A DNA stretch of 64,000 bases from Peribacillus butanolivorans. GTDB taxonomy: Bacteria > Bacillota > Bacilli > Bacillales > DSM-1321. Location: positions 3,802,173-3,866,172 of the forward strand of contig NZ_LGYA01000001.1 of NCBI RefSeq assembly GCF_001273755.1. The letters are read 5' to 3'. The position numbers were made by a program, and so were the translations under genes. Positions 44,694 through 55,343 of the stretch are shown here, piece after piece. The stretch's first letter is position 1; each line of letters starts with the position of its first letter. The notes beneath the pieces are model-generated. The model was not told the origin of the DNA and ran no database searches. It saw nothing but the letters and a program-made list of their open reading frames with translations.

Positions 44694-44719
44694 AAAACCT
44701 CATCCTTGGATGGGGTTTT
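44694..44719 (+). terminator. Terminator of rpsD
   Basis: AAAACCTCATCC and GGATGGGGTTTT pair (one G-U) around a TT loop, followed by TTTTTG. It lies 11 bp after the rpsD stop. Confidence 0.85.
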
Positions 44720-44750
44720 TTTTGTGCACAGAACTCAACTTCCAGACAAA

Positions 44751-44783
44751 ACAAGGCCCGGCTGAGATTCAGCAGGGCCTTGT
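44751..44783 (-). terminator. Terminator of tyrS
   Basis: Outer ACAAGGCCC/GGGCCTTGT and inner GCTGA/TCAGC helices form a strong hairpin just after the tyrS stop. The T-run on the minus strand is short (TTTTGTC). Confidence 0.75.
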
Positions 44784-44787
44784 ATTC

Positions 44788-46059
<1,272 letters not shown>

Positions 46060-46089
46060 TCAAATCCGAAAATATCCCGCAAAAAGCAT

Positions 46090-46340
46090 ACAAAAACGCC
46101 CCTTCATATAAATATGAAGGGACGAATAAATTCGCGGTACCACCCAACTTGAGGACATAAAGCGTCCTCCGCTCGAGACGAATAACGGTCGTCAACCGTT
46201 TCCTGCTACTAATCATTTCACAGCAAATGCTCAAGGAAGTAATTCATCTCACTATATGTACCGATTTCCACTGACCACCGGCTCTCTAAAACAGGGATAG
46301 TTTGACTACTGGGTCCTATCATCGCGCTTTTTTAATAAAT
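46090..46340 (-). ncRNA. T-box leader of tyrS
   Basis: On the minus strand, the invariant T-box bulge sequence GGGTGGTACCGCG (46133-46145) precedes an intrinsic terminator (stem with CCCTTCATAT and its complement, about 46097-46123, then TTTTTG). A TAC specifier is proposed at 46239-46241 in GAATTACTTCC, in agreement with a Tyr gene. Stem I spans the distal part. Uncharged tRNA-Tyr should stabilise the antiterminator and permit tyrS expression. Confidence 0.93.
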
Positions 46341-46355
46341 TTTATTGTTAATAAG

Positions 46356-46384
46356 TTTTTATCATACATAACATTCATTGTCAA
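46356..46384 (-). promoter_or_regulatory. Candidate sigma-A promoter of tyrS
   Basis: A perfect TTGACA (46379-46384) is followed after 17 bp by TAAAAA (46356-46361) on the minus strand, so the T-box leader would start near 46350. Confidence 0.5.
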
Positions 46385-46477
46385 CATCACCCTTACAGAT
46401 TCTAGAAAAATATGAAAGTTCGCCTTTCCCTTCCGTGTTATATGCTATAATATATGTGATTTCAGGGGGTATGATAC

Positions 46478-49400
46478 ATGAATAATAATCAAAAAGATAG
46501 ATTTCAAACAGCATGGAAACAGCTAACCCGTTTTTTTCAAAATGAAAAAACACAAAAAAATGCAAGGGTTACATACCAAGTCATTTGGAACCTAACGTTG
46601 ATCCTCATTATTGTTGGGGTTCTAGGATTCTCATTCGCCGGCGGCGTTGGAGCCGGCTATTTCGCTGCCCTCGTCAATAATGAGCCGGTACGCTCAAAGG
46701 ATGATTTAAAAAAGGACATTTACAATTATGAAGAGACCTCTGAGGTATACTTTTCGGATAAAGTATACTTGGGCAAGCTCAAAAGTGACCTTGATCGTGA
46801 AGAAGTATCCATCGATAAAGTTTCCGACCATCTTAAAAATGCAGTCATCGCTACAGAAGATGAGTATTTTTATGAACATAACGGAGTTGTTCCGAAGGCT
46901 ATCCTGCGTGCAATTTATCAGGAATTTTCGAATGCATCCGTTCAATCAGGTGGAAGTACTTTAACACAACAGCTCATAAAAAACCAAGTCTTAACGAACG
47001 AAGTATCATTTGAACGGAAAGCAAAAGAAATTTTACTTGCGCTCCGGGTCGAGAAGTTCTTTGAAAAAGAAGAGATTTTAGAAACCTACCTAAACGTCTC
47101 CACTTTGGGACGAAACTCTTCCGGACAGAATATCGCTGGTGTCCAGTCGGCTGCCGAAGGTATTTTCGGAGTGGAAGCTAAAGATCTATCTTTACCCCAA
47201 TCTGCCTTTATTGCTGGATTACCGCAAAGTCCTTTTGGGTATACTCCATATACCCAGCAAGGGAAACTTAAAGATAATCTAGAACCCGGAATTAACCGGA
47301 TGAAAACCGTATTAAAACGAATGTATAGCAATGAATACATAACAAAAGAACAATATGATAAAGCAATCGCATACGACATAACAAAAGACTTTATCGGTAA
47401 AAAGGCGTTGCCATCTGAGAAATATCCATGGCTCACCTATGAAATAGAAAAACGCTCCATTGAAATTTTGTCACTTAGCTTAGCAAAAGAAGATGGATAT
47501 GAAGAAAAAGATTTAGAGAACGATGATTTAAAAAAGCAATATTTAGCACTAGCTGATCGTAAACTTCGTCAAAACGGCTATAAAATTTATACGACAATCA
47601 ATAAAAAGATCTATGACAAAATGCAAGAAGTAACTAAAAACTATCCAAATTTCGGATATGATAAAACCGAACAGGTCATCGATCCAGATACGAAAGAAAT
47701 GAAAACTGTAAAAGAGCCCGTTGAGGCGGGAGCTATCCTTATTGAAAATAAAACAGGGAAAATCATCAGTTTTGTCGGTGGACGTGACTTTAAACGGGAA
47801 CAAACAAACCATGCAACATCATCACTACGGTCAAATGGATCAACGATGAAACCGCTATTGGTATACGGTCCAGGCATTGAGCTAGGAAAGATTTCACCTG
47901 GGAGTGTGACAGCCAACGTACCCATTACCATTCCAGGCAATACGCCGTGGCGGCCGGGAAACTATGGCGGTGGAAGCCTCACCGGCTTAACAACAGCTCG
48001 GGAAGCGTTAAAGAATTCGTATAATATTCCAGCTGCCCTATTTTACATGAAAATCATCAACCAAAATCCGGTTTCCTATTTGGAAAAAATGGGCTTTACA
48101 TCTTTAACAAAAGGGGATTACTCAAATCGTGCCATGTCATTAGGTGCCTTGGACAAAGGTGTAACTGTTGAAGAAAATGTCAATGCGTTTGGCACATTTG
48201 CCAATTCAGGGGAATTCGTTGATGCTTATATGATTGACAAAATCGTATCAAAAGATGATGAGGTCATCTATGAACACAAAGCTAAACCAGTAAAAGTATT
48301 TTCACCGCAAACAGCTTATTTAACGCTTGATATGATGCGGGATGTCGTAAACAGCGGTACGGCGGCTTCGGTCAGGAACCGACTTGCTTTCTCCAGTGAC
48401 TGGGCAGGTAAAACCGGGACTGGACAAAACTATTGGGATGCTTGGTTTGTCGCCACTAATCCAAATGTAACGTTCGGTACATGGATGGGTTATGACACAC
48501 CGAAGTCTTTAAAAGGAACCTATAATGGTCTTGAATATAATAAACGTAATATCTATTATTGGGCAGATTTGATAAATGCCGCATACAAAGTCGATTCAAA
48601 ACTCGTCGACCCTGATAAGCGGTTTGAGATGCCCGGCGGAATTGTCAGTCGTTCCTTCTGTGGCGTTTCAGGCCTTCTGCCTTCAAGTTCATGTCAAAAG
48701 GCTGGACTTGTCAAGTCTGATTTATTCATCGCCAAATATGCCCCATCTAGAGCAGATAATAGTTTCATAGATGGACAATATGTATCAGTCGGCAGCAAAC
48801 GATACGCGGCTCTTCCACAAACACCGAGCGAATTCACAAGCGGCGGGTTCATGCTGAACCCTGCGTCCTTTGAAGATATCGGATTGAAATATGTGGATGA
48901 TCCCGGATCCTTAATTCCCGGAGGAGAAAAATGGGGCAATGTCGTCGGGACGAAGGCGACACTTAATGATAATGGAAAAGCGCCTAATGCCCTTTCTATC
49001 ACTGTAAGTAACAATAAGATTTCATGGGGGCTTCACCCTGAAGGAGATGTCGTCGGCTATCGCGTCTACAAAAATGGTAGAAAAGTGGCGAGCATCAATT
49101 CTGGGGGTAATCTTGTTTACACTGCCGGATCGGGTGGATCTTATTACGTAACAGCTGTAGACATAGTCGGTAAAGAATCAGCACCTTCGCAACATGTTGA
49201 AATCGGCGCTAAAAAGACAAGTGCAAAAGCGGAAGCTAAAGATAAAGATAAAGACAACAATTCAAAAGATTCCACTAAGAATAAAGATAATATCGCAAAT
49301 GAAAAAATAGATACCGAAGAGAAAAAACCAGACTCAAAAGAAGAGAACGTTACTGCAGAAAAAGACAAAGATACAACCAACACAGATAAAGAAGATACAG

Positions 49401-49489
49401 GCAAAGATACAAATATAGACAAAGAAACAGACCAAAATACAGACCAAAACAAAGACACAGATAAAGCTGAAGAAGAGGAAGAAGAATAA
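46478..49489 (+). CDS. Class A penicillin-binding protein (PBP1A family) with FN3 domain and charged tail
   Basis: A bifunctional peptidoglycan synthase. A cytoplasmic N-terminus and one membrane helix (about 34-66) precede a GT51 glycosyltransferase domain (catalytic Glu127 in ATEDEYFYEHNG; GGSTLTQQLIKN) and a transpeptidase domain with SxxK at Ser455 (STMK), SYN, and KTGT at 645-648. An FN3-like domain (about 840-915) and a tail of nearly 85 residues, mainly Lys, Asp, Thr and Glu, follow. It lies between tyrS and acsA, where B. subtilis, as I recall, has no PBP gene. Function is inferred as cell-wall synthesis; which PBP it replaces is not clear. Confidence 0.93.
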   Translation: MNNNQKDRFQTAWKQLTRFFQNEKTQKNARVTYQVIWNLTLILIIVGVLGFSFAGGVGAGYFAALVNNEPVRSKDDLKKDIYNYEETSEVYFSDKVYLGKLKSDLDREEVSIDKVSDHLKNAVIATEDEYFYEHNGVVPKAILRAIYQEFSNASVQSGGSTLTQQLIKNQVLTNEVSFERKAKEILLALRVEKFFEKEEILETYLNVSTLGRNSSGQNIAGVQSAAEGIFGVEAKDLSLPQSAFIAGLPQSPFGYTPYTQQGKLKDNLEPGINRMKTVLKRMYSNEYITKEQYDKAIAYDITKDFIGKKALPSEKYPWLTYEIEKRSIEILSLSLAKEDGYEEKDLENDDLKKQYLALADRKLRQNGYKIYTTINKKIYDKMQEVTKNYPNFGYDKTEQVIDPDTKEMKTVKEPVEAGAILIENKTGKIISFVGGRDFKREQTNHATSSLRSNGSTMKPLLVYGPGIELGKISPGSVTANVPITIPGNTPWRPGNYGGGSLTGLTTAREALKNSYNIPAALFYMKIINQNPVSYLEKMGFTSLTKGDYSNRAMSLGALDKGVTVEENVNAFGTFANSGEFVDAYMIDKIVSKDDEVIYEHKAKPVKVFSPQTAYLTLDMMRDVVNSGTAASVRNRLAFSSDWAGKTGTGQNYWDAWFVATNPNVTFGTWMGYDTPKSLKGTYNGLEYNKRNIYYWADLINAAYKVDSKLVDPDKRFEMPGGIVSRSFCGVSGLLPSSSCQKAGLVKSDLFIAKYAPSRADNSFIDGQYVSVGSKRYAALPQTPSEFTSGGFMLNPASFEDIGLKYVDDPGSLIPGGEKWGNVVGTKATLNDNGKAPNALSITVSNNKISWGLHPEGDVVGYRVYKNGRKVASINSGGNLVYTAGSGGSYYVTAVDIVGKESAPSQHVEIGAKKTSAKAEAKDKDKDNNSKDSTKNKDNIANEKIDTEEKKPDSKEENVTAEKDKDTTNTDKEDTGKDTNIDKETDQNTDQNKDTDKAEEEEEE

Positions 49490-49511
49490 CACGCTTCTTG
49501 AAGTAACTTAG

Positions 49512-49548
49512 CAGGCTGCGGGGAAACGACCCGACAGCCTGTTTTTTT
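49512..49548 (+). terminator. Terminator of the PBP gene
   Basis: CAGGCTG pairs with CAGCCTG, with an inner GGG/CCC helix, and is followed by eight T residues. Confidence 0.9.
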
Positions 49549-49564
49549 TATAGATTTATTATTT

Positions 49565-49593
49565 CCTATGCTATTTAACTTGATTAGCATAGG
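49565..49593. repeat. 9-bp inverted repeat without T-run
   Basis: CCTATGCTA and TAGCATAGG form a perfect inverted repeat with an 11-nt spacer between two terminators. It lacks a T-run, and its role is unclear. Confidence 0.4.
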
Positions 49594-49615
49594 ACCCTTA
49601 AACTTTAAACACATG

Positions 49616-49653
49616 AAAAAGGCATCCATGCCAATGAACATGGATGCCTTTTT
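49616..49653. terminator. Bidirectional terminator next to acsA
   Basis: A 15-bp perfect stem (AAAAAGGCATCCATG and complement) and an 8-nt loop with A/T-runs on both sides, so it ends the acsA transcript and backs up the PBP terminator. Confidence 0.9.
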
Positions 49654-49686
49654 TCTACTATTCTTGATTCCAGATAACTCGGCTTT

Positions 49687-51405
49687 TTAATCTTCCATTG
49701 ATGATAAATCACCAGTTGGAAGATCAAGTTCCCAAGCTTTCAAGACCCGGCGCATGATTTTACCGCTTCGTGTTTTCGGAAGTTTATCTCGGAATTCAAT
49801 TTCACGTGGTGCGGCATGTGCTGCGAGACCTAGCTTAACAAATTGACGAATTTCTTCAATTAATTCATCGTTGGCTTCGTATCCGTCACGAAGGGCAATA
49901 AACGCTTTAATAATTTCGCCCCGGACTGGATCTGGCTTCCCGATAACCCCTGCTTCAGCAACGGCTGGATGCTCAACCAACTTGCTTTCCACTTCGAAAG
50001 GACCTACTCTTTCCCCGGCTGTCATGATGACATCATCTACGCGGCCTTGGAACCAGAAATATCCTTCTTCATCCATATAAGCTGAATCCCCAGAAACATA
50101 CCAATCGCCTGGCATAAAGTAAGATTCATATTTTGACTCATTATTCCAGACAGTCTTCATCATTGAAGGCCAGCCTTTTTTAATAGCAAGGTTCCCCATT
50201 CTGTGCGGAGGAAGCTCTTTACCTTGATTATCCACTATTGCCGCTTCCACACCTGGGATCGGTTTCCCCATCGAACCCGGTTTGATTTCCAGGCAAGGAT
50301 AATTACAGATGAGTTGAGCACCTGTTTCCGTCATCCACCATGTGTCATGGATGCGGTGATTGAATACTTTCATCCCCCAGCGGACCACCTCCGGATTCAA
50401 CGGTTCACCGACACTTAAGACATGGCGGAGAGAACTTAAATCGAATTGTTTAACGATTTCGTCTCCTGCCCCCATCAGCATCCTGAACGCAGTCGGTGCA
50501 CTATACCAGACCGTAACACCAAAGTCTTGCAGAGTTTTGTACCAAGATTCAGGCTTAAATCGACCACCTACGATGACATTCGATGTACCTGTCAGCCATG
50601 GACCAAAGATACCGTAAGACGTCCCTGTCACCCATCCAGGATCCGCTGTGCACCAATACACATCTTCTTCCTGTAGATCAAGGACCCATTTTGCCGTTTG
50701 ATAATGCTGAACCATCGCATTATGTACGTGGAGCACACCTTTTGGCTTCCCTGTCGAACCGGATGTATAGTGAAGAATCAGTCCATCAGCGCGGTCCACC
50801 CATTCAATCTCAAATTTTTTGTCCGCTTCTTTTAGTTTTTTATTAAAGTGATAATATTTTCCTTCTTCTTTGATATCTTCCCCCACTAAAAAAATATGCT
50901 TCAAATGGGGCAATTCATCCACCGGGACACGAGGCAAAAGCTCAGGAGTCGTTACTATCACACTTGCCTCGCTATCTTCCAGTCGATCTCTTACGGCACC
51001 CTCCATGAAAGCTTCGAACAACGGACCGACGACTGCTCCAGTTTTAATGGCACCTAGTAATGCAAAATAAAGTTCCGGGGAGCGAGGCATGAAAATGAAA
51101 ACACGATCACCCTTTTCCACCTTGGCAATGTTCTTGAACACATTGGCCGCTTGGTTTGAATAATCTTTCATTTCCTTAAATGTATACTTTTCATTTCTTT
51201 TTTCATCTTTGTAATAAAGGGCGACCTTGTTTTTTCTGTATGTTTCAACATGGCGGTCAATGGCTTCATATGCGAGATTCACTTTACCTGTTTCAGACCA
51301 GGAGAATTCCTTTTCCGCTTCAGACCAGTCAAACGTCTTGTATTTTTCATCGTAATTCTTTAAATTAAAATTACCCTCAACTACTGGCAGCGCTTTCACA
51401 TTCAT
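49687..51405 (-). CDS. acsA: Acetyl-CoA synthetase
   Basis: AcsA activates acetate to acetyl-CoA through acetyl-AMP. With ATG 51405 the product has 572 residues, as I recall for B. subtilis AcsA, and begins MNVKALPVVEGNFNLKNYDEKY. A GGGGGAG site lies 7-10 nt upstream, while the ATG at 51471 would add 22 unconserved residues. Motifs are YTSGSTGKPKGV, WWMTETG, YFWFQGRVDDVI and Lys549 in RSGKIMRR, the residue acetylated by AcuA and restored by AcuC. Those genes lie divergently next to it. Confidence 0.97.
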   Translation of the reverse strand: MNVKALPVVEGNFNLKNYDEKYKTFDWSEAEKEFSWSETGKVNLAYEAIDRHVETYRKNKVALYYKDEKRNEKYTFKEMKDYSNQAANVFKNIAKVEKGDRVFIFMPRSPELYFALLGAIKTGAVVGPLFEAFMEGAVRDRLEDSEASVIVTTPELLPRVPVDELPHLKHIFLVGEDIKEEGKYYHFNKKLKEADKKFEIEWVDRADGLILHYTSGSTGKPKGVLHVHNAMVQHYQTAKWVLDLQEEDVYWCTADPGWVTGTSYGIFGPWLTGTSNVIVGGRFKPESWYKTLQDFGVTVWYSAPTAFRMLMGAGDEIVKQFDLSSLRHVLSVGEPLNPEVVRWGMKVFNHRIHDTWWMTETGAQLICNYPCLEIKPGSMGKPIPGVEAAIVDNQGKELPPHRMGNLAIKKGWPSMMKTVWNNESKYESYFMPGDWYVSGDSAYMDEEGYFWFQGRVDDVIMTAGERVGPFEVESKLVEHPAVAEAGVIGKPDPVRGEIIKAFIALRDGYEANDELIEEIRQFVKLGLAAHAAPREIEFRDKLPKTRSGKIMRRVLKAWELDLPTGDLSSMED

Positions 51406-51755
51406 ACGACATACTCCCCCTTTTTTCAGCTTTATATTTTTTATTATAGTATAAAAATCTAATTTTCTCAATTTTTAAAATACTTATTTTTTCCATATTA
51501 GGGTAAATTCATTCGCTATAAATTTTGAAAACTTAAGGCGAATATTGCTAAAGGATGATTACGTATTGGTATCCGGAACATAATGCCATCTTGTAACAAA
51601 AGATTCAAATATGTCTCGAACTTTCAGAATTATGTCACTTGTTTTTTATGTATAATTTATGTAAACTTTCCATTTGGTTAGTTTTCAAGCATAATGAAAC
51701 TTATACTTTGGGATATAAGTATAAAAGATAACTATTTTACGAGGTTGGTGAAAGA
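51406..51755. other. Divergent control region of acsA and acuABC
   Basis: The 350-bp region holds a strong acsA promoter (51443-51471), a perfect TATAAT (51651-51656) that could serve acuA but lacks a clear -35, and a widely spaced ATTCGC/GCGAAT inverted repeat (51511-51543). No sequence within two mismatches of a cre core was found by eye. Confidence 0.5.
51443..51471 (-). promoter_or_regulatory. Sigma-A promoter of acsA
   Basis: On the minus strand, TTGAGA (51466-51471) and a perfect TATAAT (51443-51448) are separated by exactly 17 bp. Transcription would start near 51436, about 30 nt before the start codon. Confidence 0.75.
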
Positions 51756-52388
51756 ATGGAATATAGTAAGACCTATTACGCTAAGGAATTGCAGACATTA
51801 AGCGGCACAATCATCATTGAAGGCCCGCTTAATGGACAAAAAATGGCATCCTATGAGTTTCACGAAGACTTAGTCGCCTTTCGCCCACCTGCTCTGCAGC
51901 ATAAAGCGTTAATCGAGATCGCAGACTTGCCTGAGGGCAGAATCTTTATAGCACGTGAAAATCAGACCATCGTTGGTTATGTAACTTATTTATATCCCGA
52001 CCCCTTGGAACGCTGGTCAGAAATCAAGATGGACGACCTGATTGAGCTTGGTGCAATCGAGGTCATCCCTAAATATCGGGGTGCCTCCGTCGGGAAGAAC
52101 TTAATCCGTCTCTCCATGGAAGACGATTCGGTAGAAGACTTTATCATCATTACAACTGAATACTATTGGCATTGGGATTTGAAAGGGACAGGATTGAATA
52201 TTTGGGACTATCGCAAAATCATGGAAAAAATGATGAGTGCCGGCGGCTTGGTCTACTTTGCAACAGATGACCCGGAAATCAGTTCCCATCCAGCCAACTG
52301 CCTGATGGCGCGTATTGGAAAAAGAGTGCCGCCCGAATCTATCCAGAAGTTTGACCAACTACGTTTTATGAATCGATTTATGTATTAA
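51756..52388 (+). CDS. acuA: Protein acetyltransferase AcuA
   Basis: AcuA is a GNAT-type acetyltransferase that inactivates AcsA by acetylating its catalytic lysine. The 210 residues equal B. subtilis AcuA. The acetyl-CoA-binding region is visible around ELGAIEVIPKYRGASVGKNLIRLSM (core motif RGASVGKNL near residues 108-116). It is the first gene of acuABC, divergent from its target gene acsA. AGGTTGGTGAAAG serves as the ribosome site. Confidence 0.95.
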   Translation: MEYSKTYYAKELQTLSGTIIIEGPLNGQKMASYEFHEDLVAFRPPALQHKALIEIADLPEGRIFIARENQTIVGYVTYLYPDPLERWSEIKMDDLIELGAIEVIPKYRGASVGKNLIRLSMEDDSVEDFIIITTEYYWHWDLKGTGLNIWDYRKIMEKMMSAGGLVYFATDDPEISSHPANCLMARIGKRVPPESIQKFDQLRFMNRFMY

Positions 52389-52415
52389 AAAGGTGAGTAA
52401 AGAGGAGGAACAAAT

Positions 52416-53066
52416 ATGATTGTTGAAAAAATAATGAATGAAGATATTATTTCTCTCACTCCAACAGATACAATCCATAGCGCTGTCTTAATCATTAAGG
52501 AGAAACGAATTCGCCATATTCCCATTGTCGATGACAACTTTCAACTTGTGGGATTAGTCAGCGACCGTGATATAAGGGATGCTGCTCCTTCGATTTTCCG
52601 CACCTCAGAATACAAAAATGATTTACAAAAACCACTAACCAGCATCATGAAAACGGATATAATCACAGGGCATCCGCTAGATTTTGTTGAAGAAATCGGG
52701 GCTGTATTTTGTGAAAACAATATCAGCTGCCTGCCAATCGTGAAAGAAAAAAAGTTAGTAGGCATTATAACCGGTTCTGATTTGCTCCATTCTTACGTTG
52801 AATTAACGGGGGTTAATCAGCCCGGTTCCCAAATTGAAATCAAAATTCCGAATAAAGCAGGGGCGCTTTACGATATTGCCCTCATTTTCAAAAAGCGCAA
52901 TTTGAATATCCTGAGTACTCTTGTTTATCCGGAAAAAACTGAAATAGATTATAAGATTCTTGTAATCCGTGTGCAGACAATGAATCCATTTATGGTGGTG
53001 GAGGATTTAAAGAAAGAAGGCTATACCGTTTTATGGCCTAGTCTACCGGGGATTTCTCATGATTGA
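52416..53066 (+). CDS. acuB: CBS-ACT protein AcuB
   Basis: A 216-residue protein with two CBS domains (about 1-60 and 75-130; MNEDIISLTPTDTIHSA and ISCLPIVKEKKLVGIITGSDLL) and a C-terminal ACT-like domain (about 138-210). CBS pairs usually bind adenine nucleotides, so it may tune the AcuA/AcuC system to energy state, but its role is not established. AGAGGAGG lies upstream, and the stop overlaps the acuC start by 8 bp. Confidence 0.93.
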   Translation: MIVEKIMNEDIISLTPTDTIHSAVLIIKEKRIRHIPIVDDNFQLVGLVSDRDIRDAAPSIFRTSEYKNDLQKPLTSIMKTDIITGHPLDFVEEIGAVFCENNISCLPIVKEKKLVGIITGSDLLHSYVELTGVNQPGSQIEIKIPNKAGALYDIALIFKKRNLNILSTLVYPEKTEIDYKILVIRVQTMNPFMVVEDLKKEGYTVLWPSLPGISHD

Positions 53067-54240
53067 TAAATCACTGTTTGTCTATTCCGATGAACTCCTT
53101 ACCTATAAATTCAGCGACGAGCATCCTTTTAATCAAAAGAGGCTTAAGCTCACGCTAGATTTGTTAAAAAAACACCATGCCATTAGTGATGATCAAATTA
53201 TAAAACCTAGAATCGCTACCGATGAAGAATTAGAACTGATTCACGACCACCATTATGTAAACGCTGTCAGATTGGCGGGTGAGGGAAAACTTCCTCTTGA
53301 AAAAGCCGTAAATTATGGATTAGGAACAGAAGATACTCCAATTTTTCCTAATATGCATGAAGCAAGTGCCTTACTAGTAGGTGGAACCTTAACGGCCGTG
53401 GATGCCGTTATGACCGGTCAGTCTCTGCATGCCCTGAATCTTGGTGGGGGCCTGCATCATGGTTTTCGTGGCAAAGCTTCGGGCTTTTGTATTTATAATG
53501 ATAGTTCGGTCGCGATTAAATACTTACAAAAAAAATATGGCGCACGTGTCTTATATGTCGATACAGATGCCCATCATGGTGACGGCGTACAATGGTCGTT
53601 TTATGATGACCCAGAAGTCTGCACCCTATCCATTCATGAAACAGGACGTTATTTGTTTCCCGGCACTGGCAATATTAACGAACGAGGGCAAGGAAAGGGC
53701 TACGGCTATTCATTCAATATTCCCGTCGATGCGTTCACTGAAGATGACTCCTGGCTCGAATGCTACACAGCTTCCTTCAAAGAAGTGGTTGAATTCTTCA
53801 AACCGGATGTCATCTTAACACAAAATGGTGCCGATTCTCATTATTATGATCCACTCACCCACCTATCTGCCACAATGAAGATTTACAGGGAAATACCAAA
53901 ATTGGCTCACGAATTGGCCCATCAGTATTGTGAAGGCCGCTGGATTGCAGTTGGCGGCGGAGGGTATGATATCTGGCGTGTCGTTCCACGTGCCTGGTCG
54001 AGGGTCTGGCTTGAGATGACGAATAATGATATATCTGGCCCCCTATCGAAAGAATGGCTTAATACATGGCAGCCTGAGTCCCCTGTGACGCTCCCAAATG
54101 AGTGGGATGATATGGAGGACATATACGAACCGATTCCAAGGAAACCAGAAATTACCGAGAAGAATGCCCAAACGCTCGAAAAGGCTCTTTATCCCATCCG
54201 AACTTCCAAACAAACATCAACAAGTAATGATAAAAGCTGA
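53059..54240 (+). CDS. acuC: Protein deacetylase AcuC
   Basis: AcuC is a class I histone-deacetylase-like zinc enzyme that removes the acetyl group from AcsA and restores activity. The 393 residues match AcuC. Motifs include GGGLHHGFRGKASGFCIYND, the zinc-binding DTDAHHGDG and the final Asp and Tyr regions QNGADSHYYDPL and VGGGGYDI. The start overlaps acuB by 8 bp. A tetraloop terminator follows. Confidence 0.96.
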   Translation: MIDKSLFVYSDELLTYKFSDEHPFNQKRLKLTLDLLKKHHAISDDQIIKPRIATDEELELIHDHHYVNAVRLAGEGKLPLEKAVNYGLGTEDTPIFPNMHEASALLVGGTLTAVDAVMTGQSLHALNLGGGLHHGFRGKASGFCIYNDSSVAIKYLQKKYGARVLYVDTDAHHGDGVQWSFYDDPEVCTLSIHETGRYLFPGTGNINERGQGKGYGYSFNIPVDAFTEDDSWLECYTASFKEVVEFFKPDVILTQNGADSHYYDPLTHLSATMKIYREIPKLAHELAHQYCEGRWIAVGGGGYDIWRVVPRAWSRVWLEMTNNDISGPLSKEWLNTWQPESPVTLPNEWDDMEDIYEPIPRKPEITEKNAQTLEKALYPIRTSKQTSTSNDKS

Positions 54241-54242
54241 CT

Positions 54243-54272
54243 AAAAAGGTCGTTGAAAAACGATCTTTTTTT
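54243..54272 (+). terminator. Terminator of acuABC
   Basis: AAAAAGGTCGTT and AACGATCTTTTT pair around a GAAA tetraloop, followed by further T residues. Confidence 0.88.
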
Positions 54273-54306
54273 CGTCAAGACCCTTCATATAGTTTTCAAA
54301 ACTAAA

Positions 54307-54331
54307 AGAGAGTGCCCTAAGGACACTCTCT
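54307..54331 (-). terminator. Terminator of ccpA
   Basis: AGAGAGTG pairs with CACTCTCT, with an inner CC/GG helix, followed on the minus strand by TTTTAGTTTTG. It begins 8 bp after the ccpA stop. Confidence 0.85.
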
Positions 54332-54338
54332 AAGCAGC

Positions 54339-55343
54339 TTATTTCGTTGATTGCCGCTCTTCAATTCGATGTGGTAAGATCACTATTTCATGACCCTCCT
54401 CCACTTGTTCTTTATTCATCAATTTTGTCAGAAGCCTCATTGCAACCGCTCCAATATCGTATAAAGGCTGAACGATCGTCGTAATTTGCGGGCGAACCAT
54501 TAAGGTCAATCGGGTGTTATCAAAACTGATCACTTCAAAGTCTTCCGGTACATTATAGCCTTTGTCCTGAGCAGCATGGACAATTCCTAGCGCCATTTCA
54601 TCAGCGCCGACAATGAACGCCGTCGGTTTCTTTTCAGCTTCCAGAAACTTATCAAAAGACTCAATCCCTGAATCATATGTATAATCGCCATCAACAATAT
54701 AACTCTCATCGAATGAAAGCCCCGCTTCTTTCAACCCTCGTTTATAACCAGCTAATTTCTTTTCATTAATTAGCGCGGACAAGTTTCCAGTTACAAAAGC
54801 AATATGCTCGTGACCCTTTTGGGCGAAGAAGGTAACTGCGTCAAATGCAGCTGCTTCATAATCAATATTAACGGATGGGACTTGCCCGCTTTCTTCTACC
54901 GAACCAGCCAATACGATTGGAACAGGTGAATTTTTAAACTCTCTCACATGTTCATCCGAAATATTGCCACCCATGAATACGATACCATCTACTTGTTTTC
55001 CAAGCATCGTATTCAACAAATGAAATTCCTTATCTATATTCTCATCAGAACTGCTTAGAATGATATTGTATTTATACATAGTCGCAATATCTTCTATGCC
55101 TCGTGCTAACTCAGCAAAAAAGATACTAGAGATATCCGGGATAATAACCCCTACTGTTGTTGTTTTCTTGCTGGCAAGCCCCCTCGCCACTGCATTAGGA
55201 CGGTATCCTAACCTATCAATCACGTCTGAAACTTTCTTTCTTGTTGCAGGCTTTACATTTGGATTCCCGTTTACTACGCGGGACACAGTGGCCATAGAAA
55301 CATTCGCTTCGCGTGCCACATCATAAATGGTTATATTATTCAT
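54339..55343 (-). CDS. ccpA: Catabolite control protein A
   Basis: CcpA is the LacI-family master regulator of carbon catabolite control that binds cre sites with HPr-Ser46-P. Its 334 residues equal B. subtilis CcpA. The HTH is at residues 3-25 ([22 protein letters not shown]), with the hinge helix near 48-58 ([11 protein letters not shown]) and a periplasmic-binding-protein core. Its location next to acuC and aroA matches B. subtilis. Likely target in the window: ackA (cre-like site). Confidence 0.98.
   Translation of the reverse strand: MNNITIYDVAREANVSMATVSRVVNGNPNVKPATRKKVSDVIDRLGYRPNAVARGLASKKTTTVGVIIPDISSIFFAELARGIEDIATMYKYNIILSSSDENIDKEFHLLNTMLGKQVDGIVFMGGNISDEHVREFKNSPVPIVLAGSVEESGQVPSVNIDYEAAAFDAVTFFAQKGHEHIAFVTGNLSALINEKKLAGYKRGLKEAGLSFDESYIVDGDYTYDSGIESFDKFLEAEKKPTAFIVGADEMALGIVHAAQDKGYNVPEDFEVISFDNTRLTLMVRPQITTIVQPLYDIGAVAMRLLTKLMNKEQVEEGHEIVILPHRIEERQSTK

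Noticed and set aside
49144-49641. 165-codon minus-strand frame, extremely Ser/Val/Leu rich
   Set aside because: It is the reverse of the low-complexity Lys/Asp/Glu tail of the PBP gene; the composition is a direct consequence of the opposite strand.
51756-54240. Acetoin catabolism locus
   Set aside because: Despite the historic name, AcuA, AcuB and AcuC are not acetoin enzymes; gene content points to control of AcsA by acetylation.
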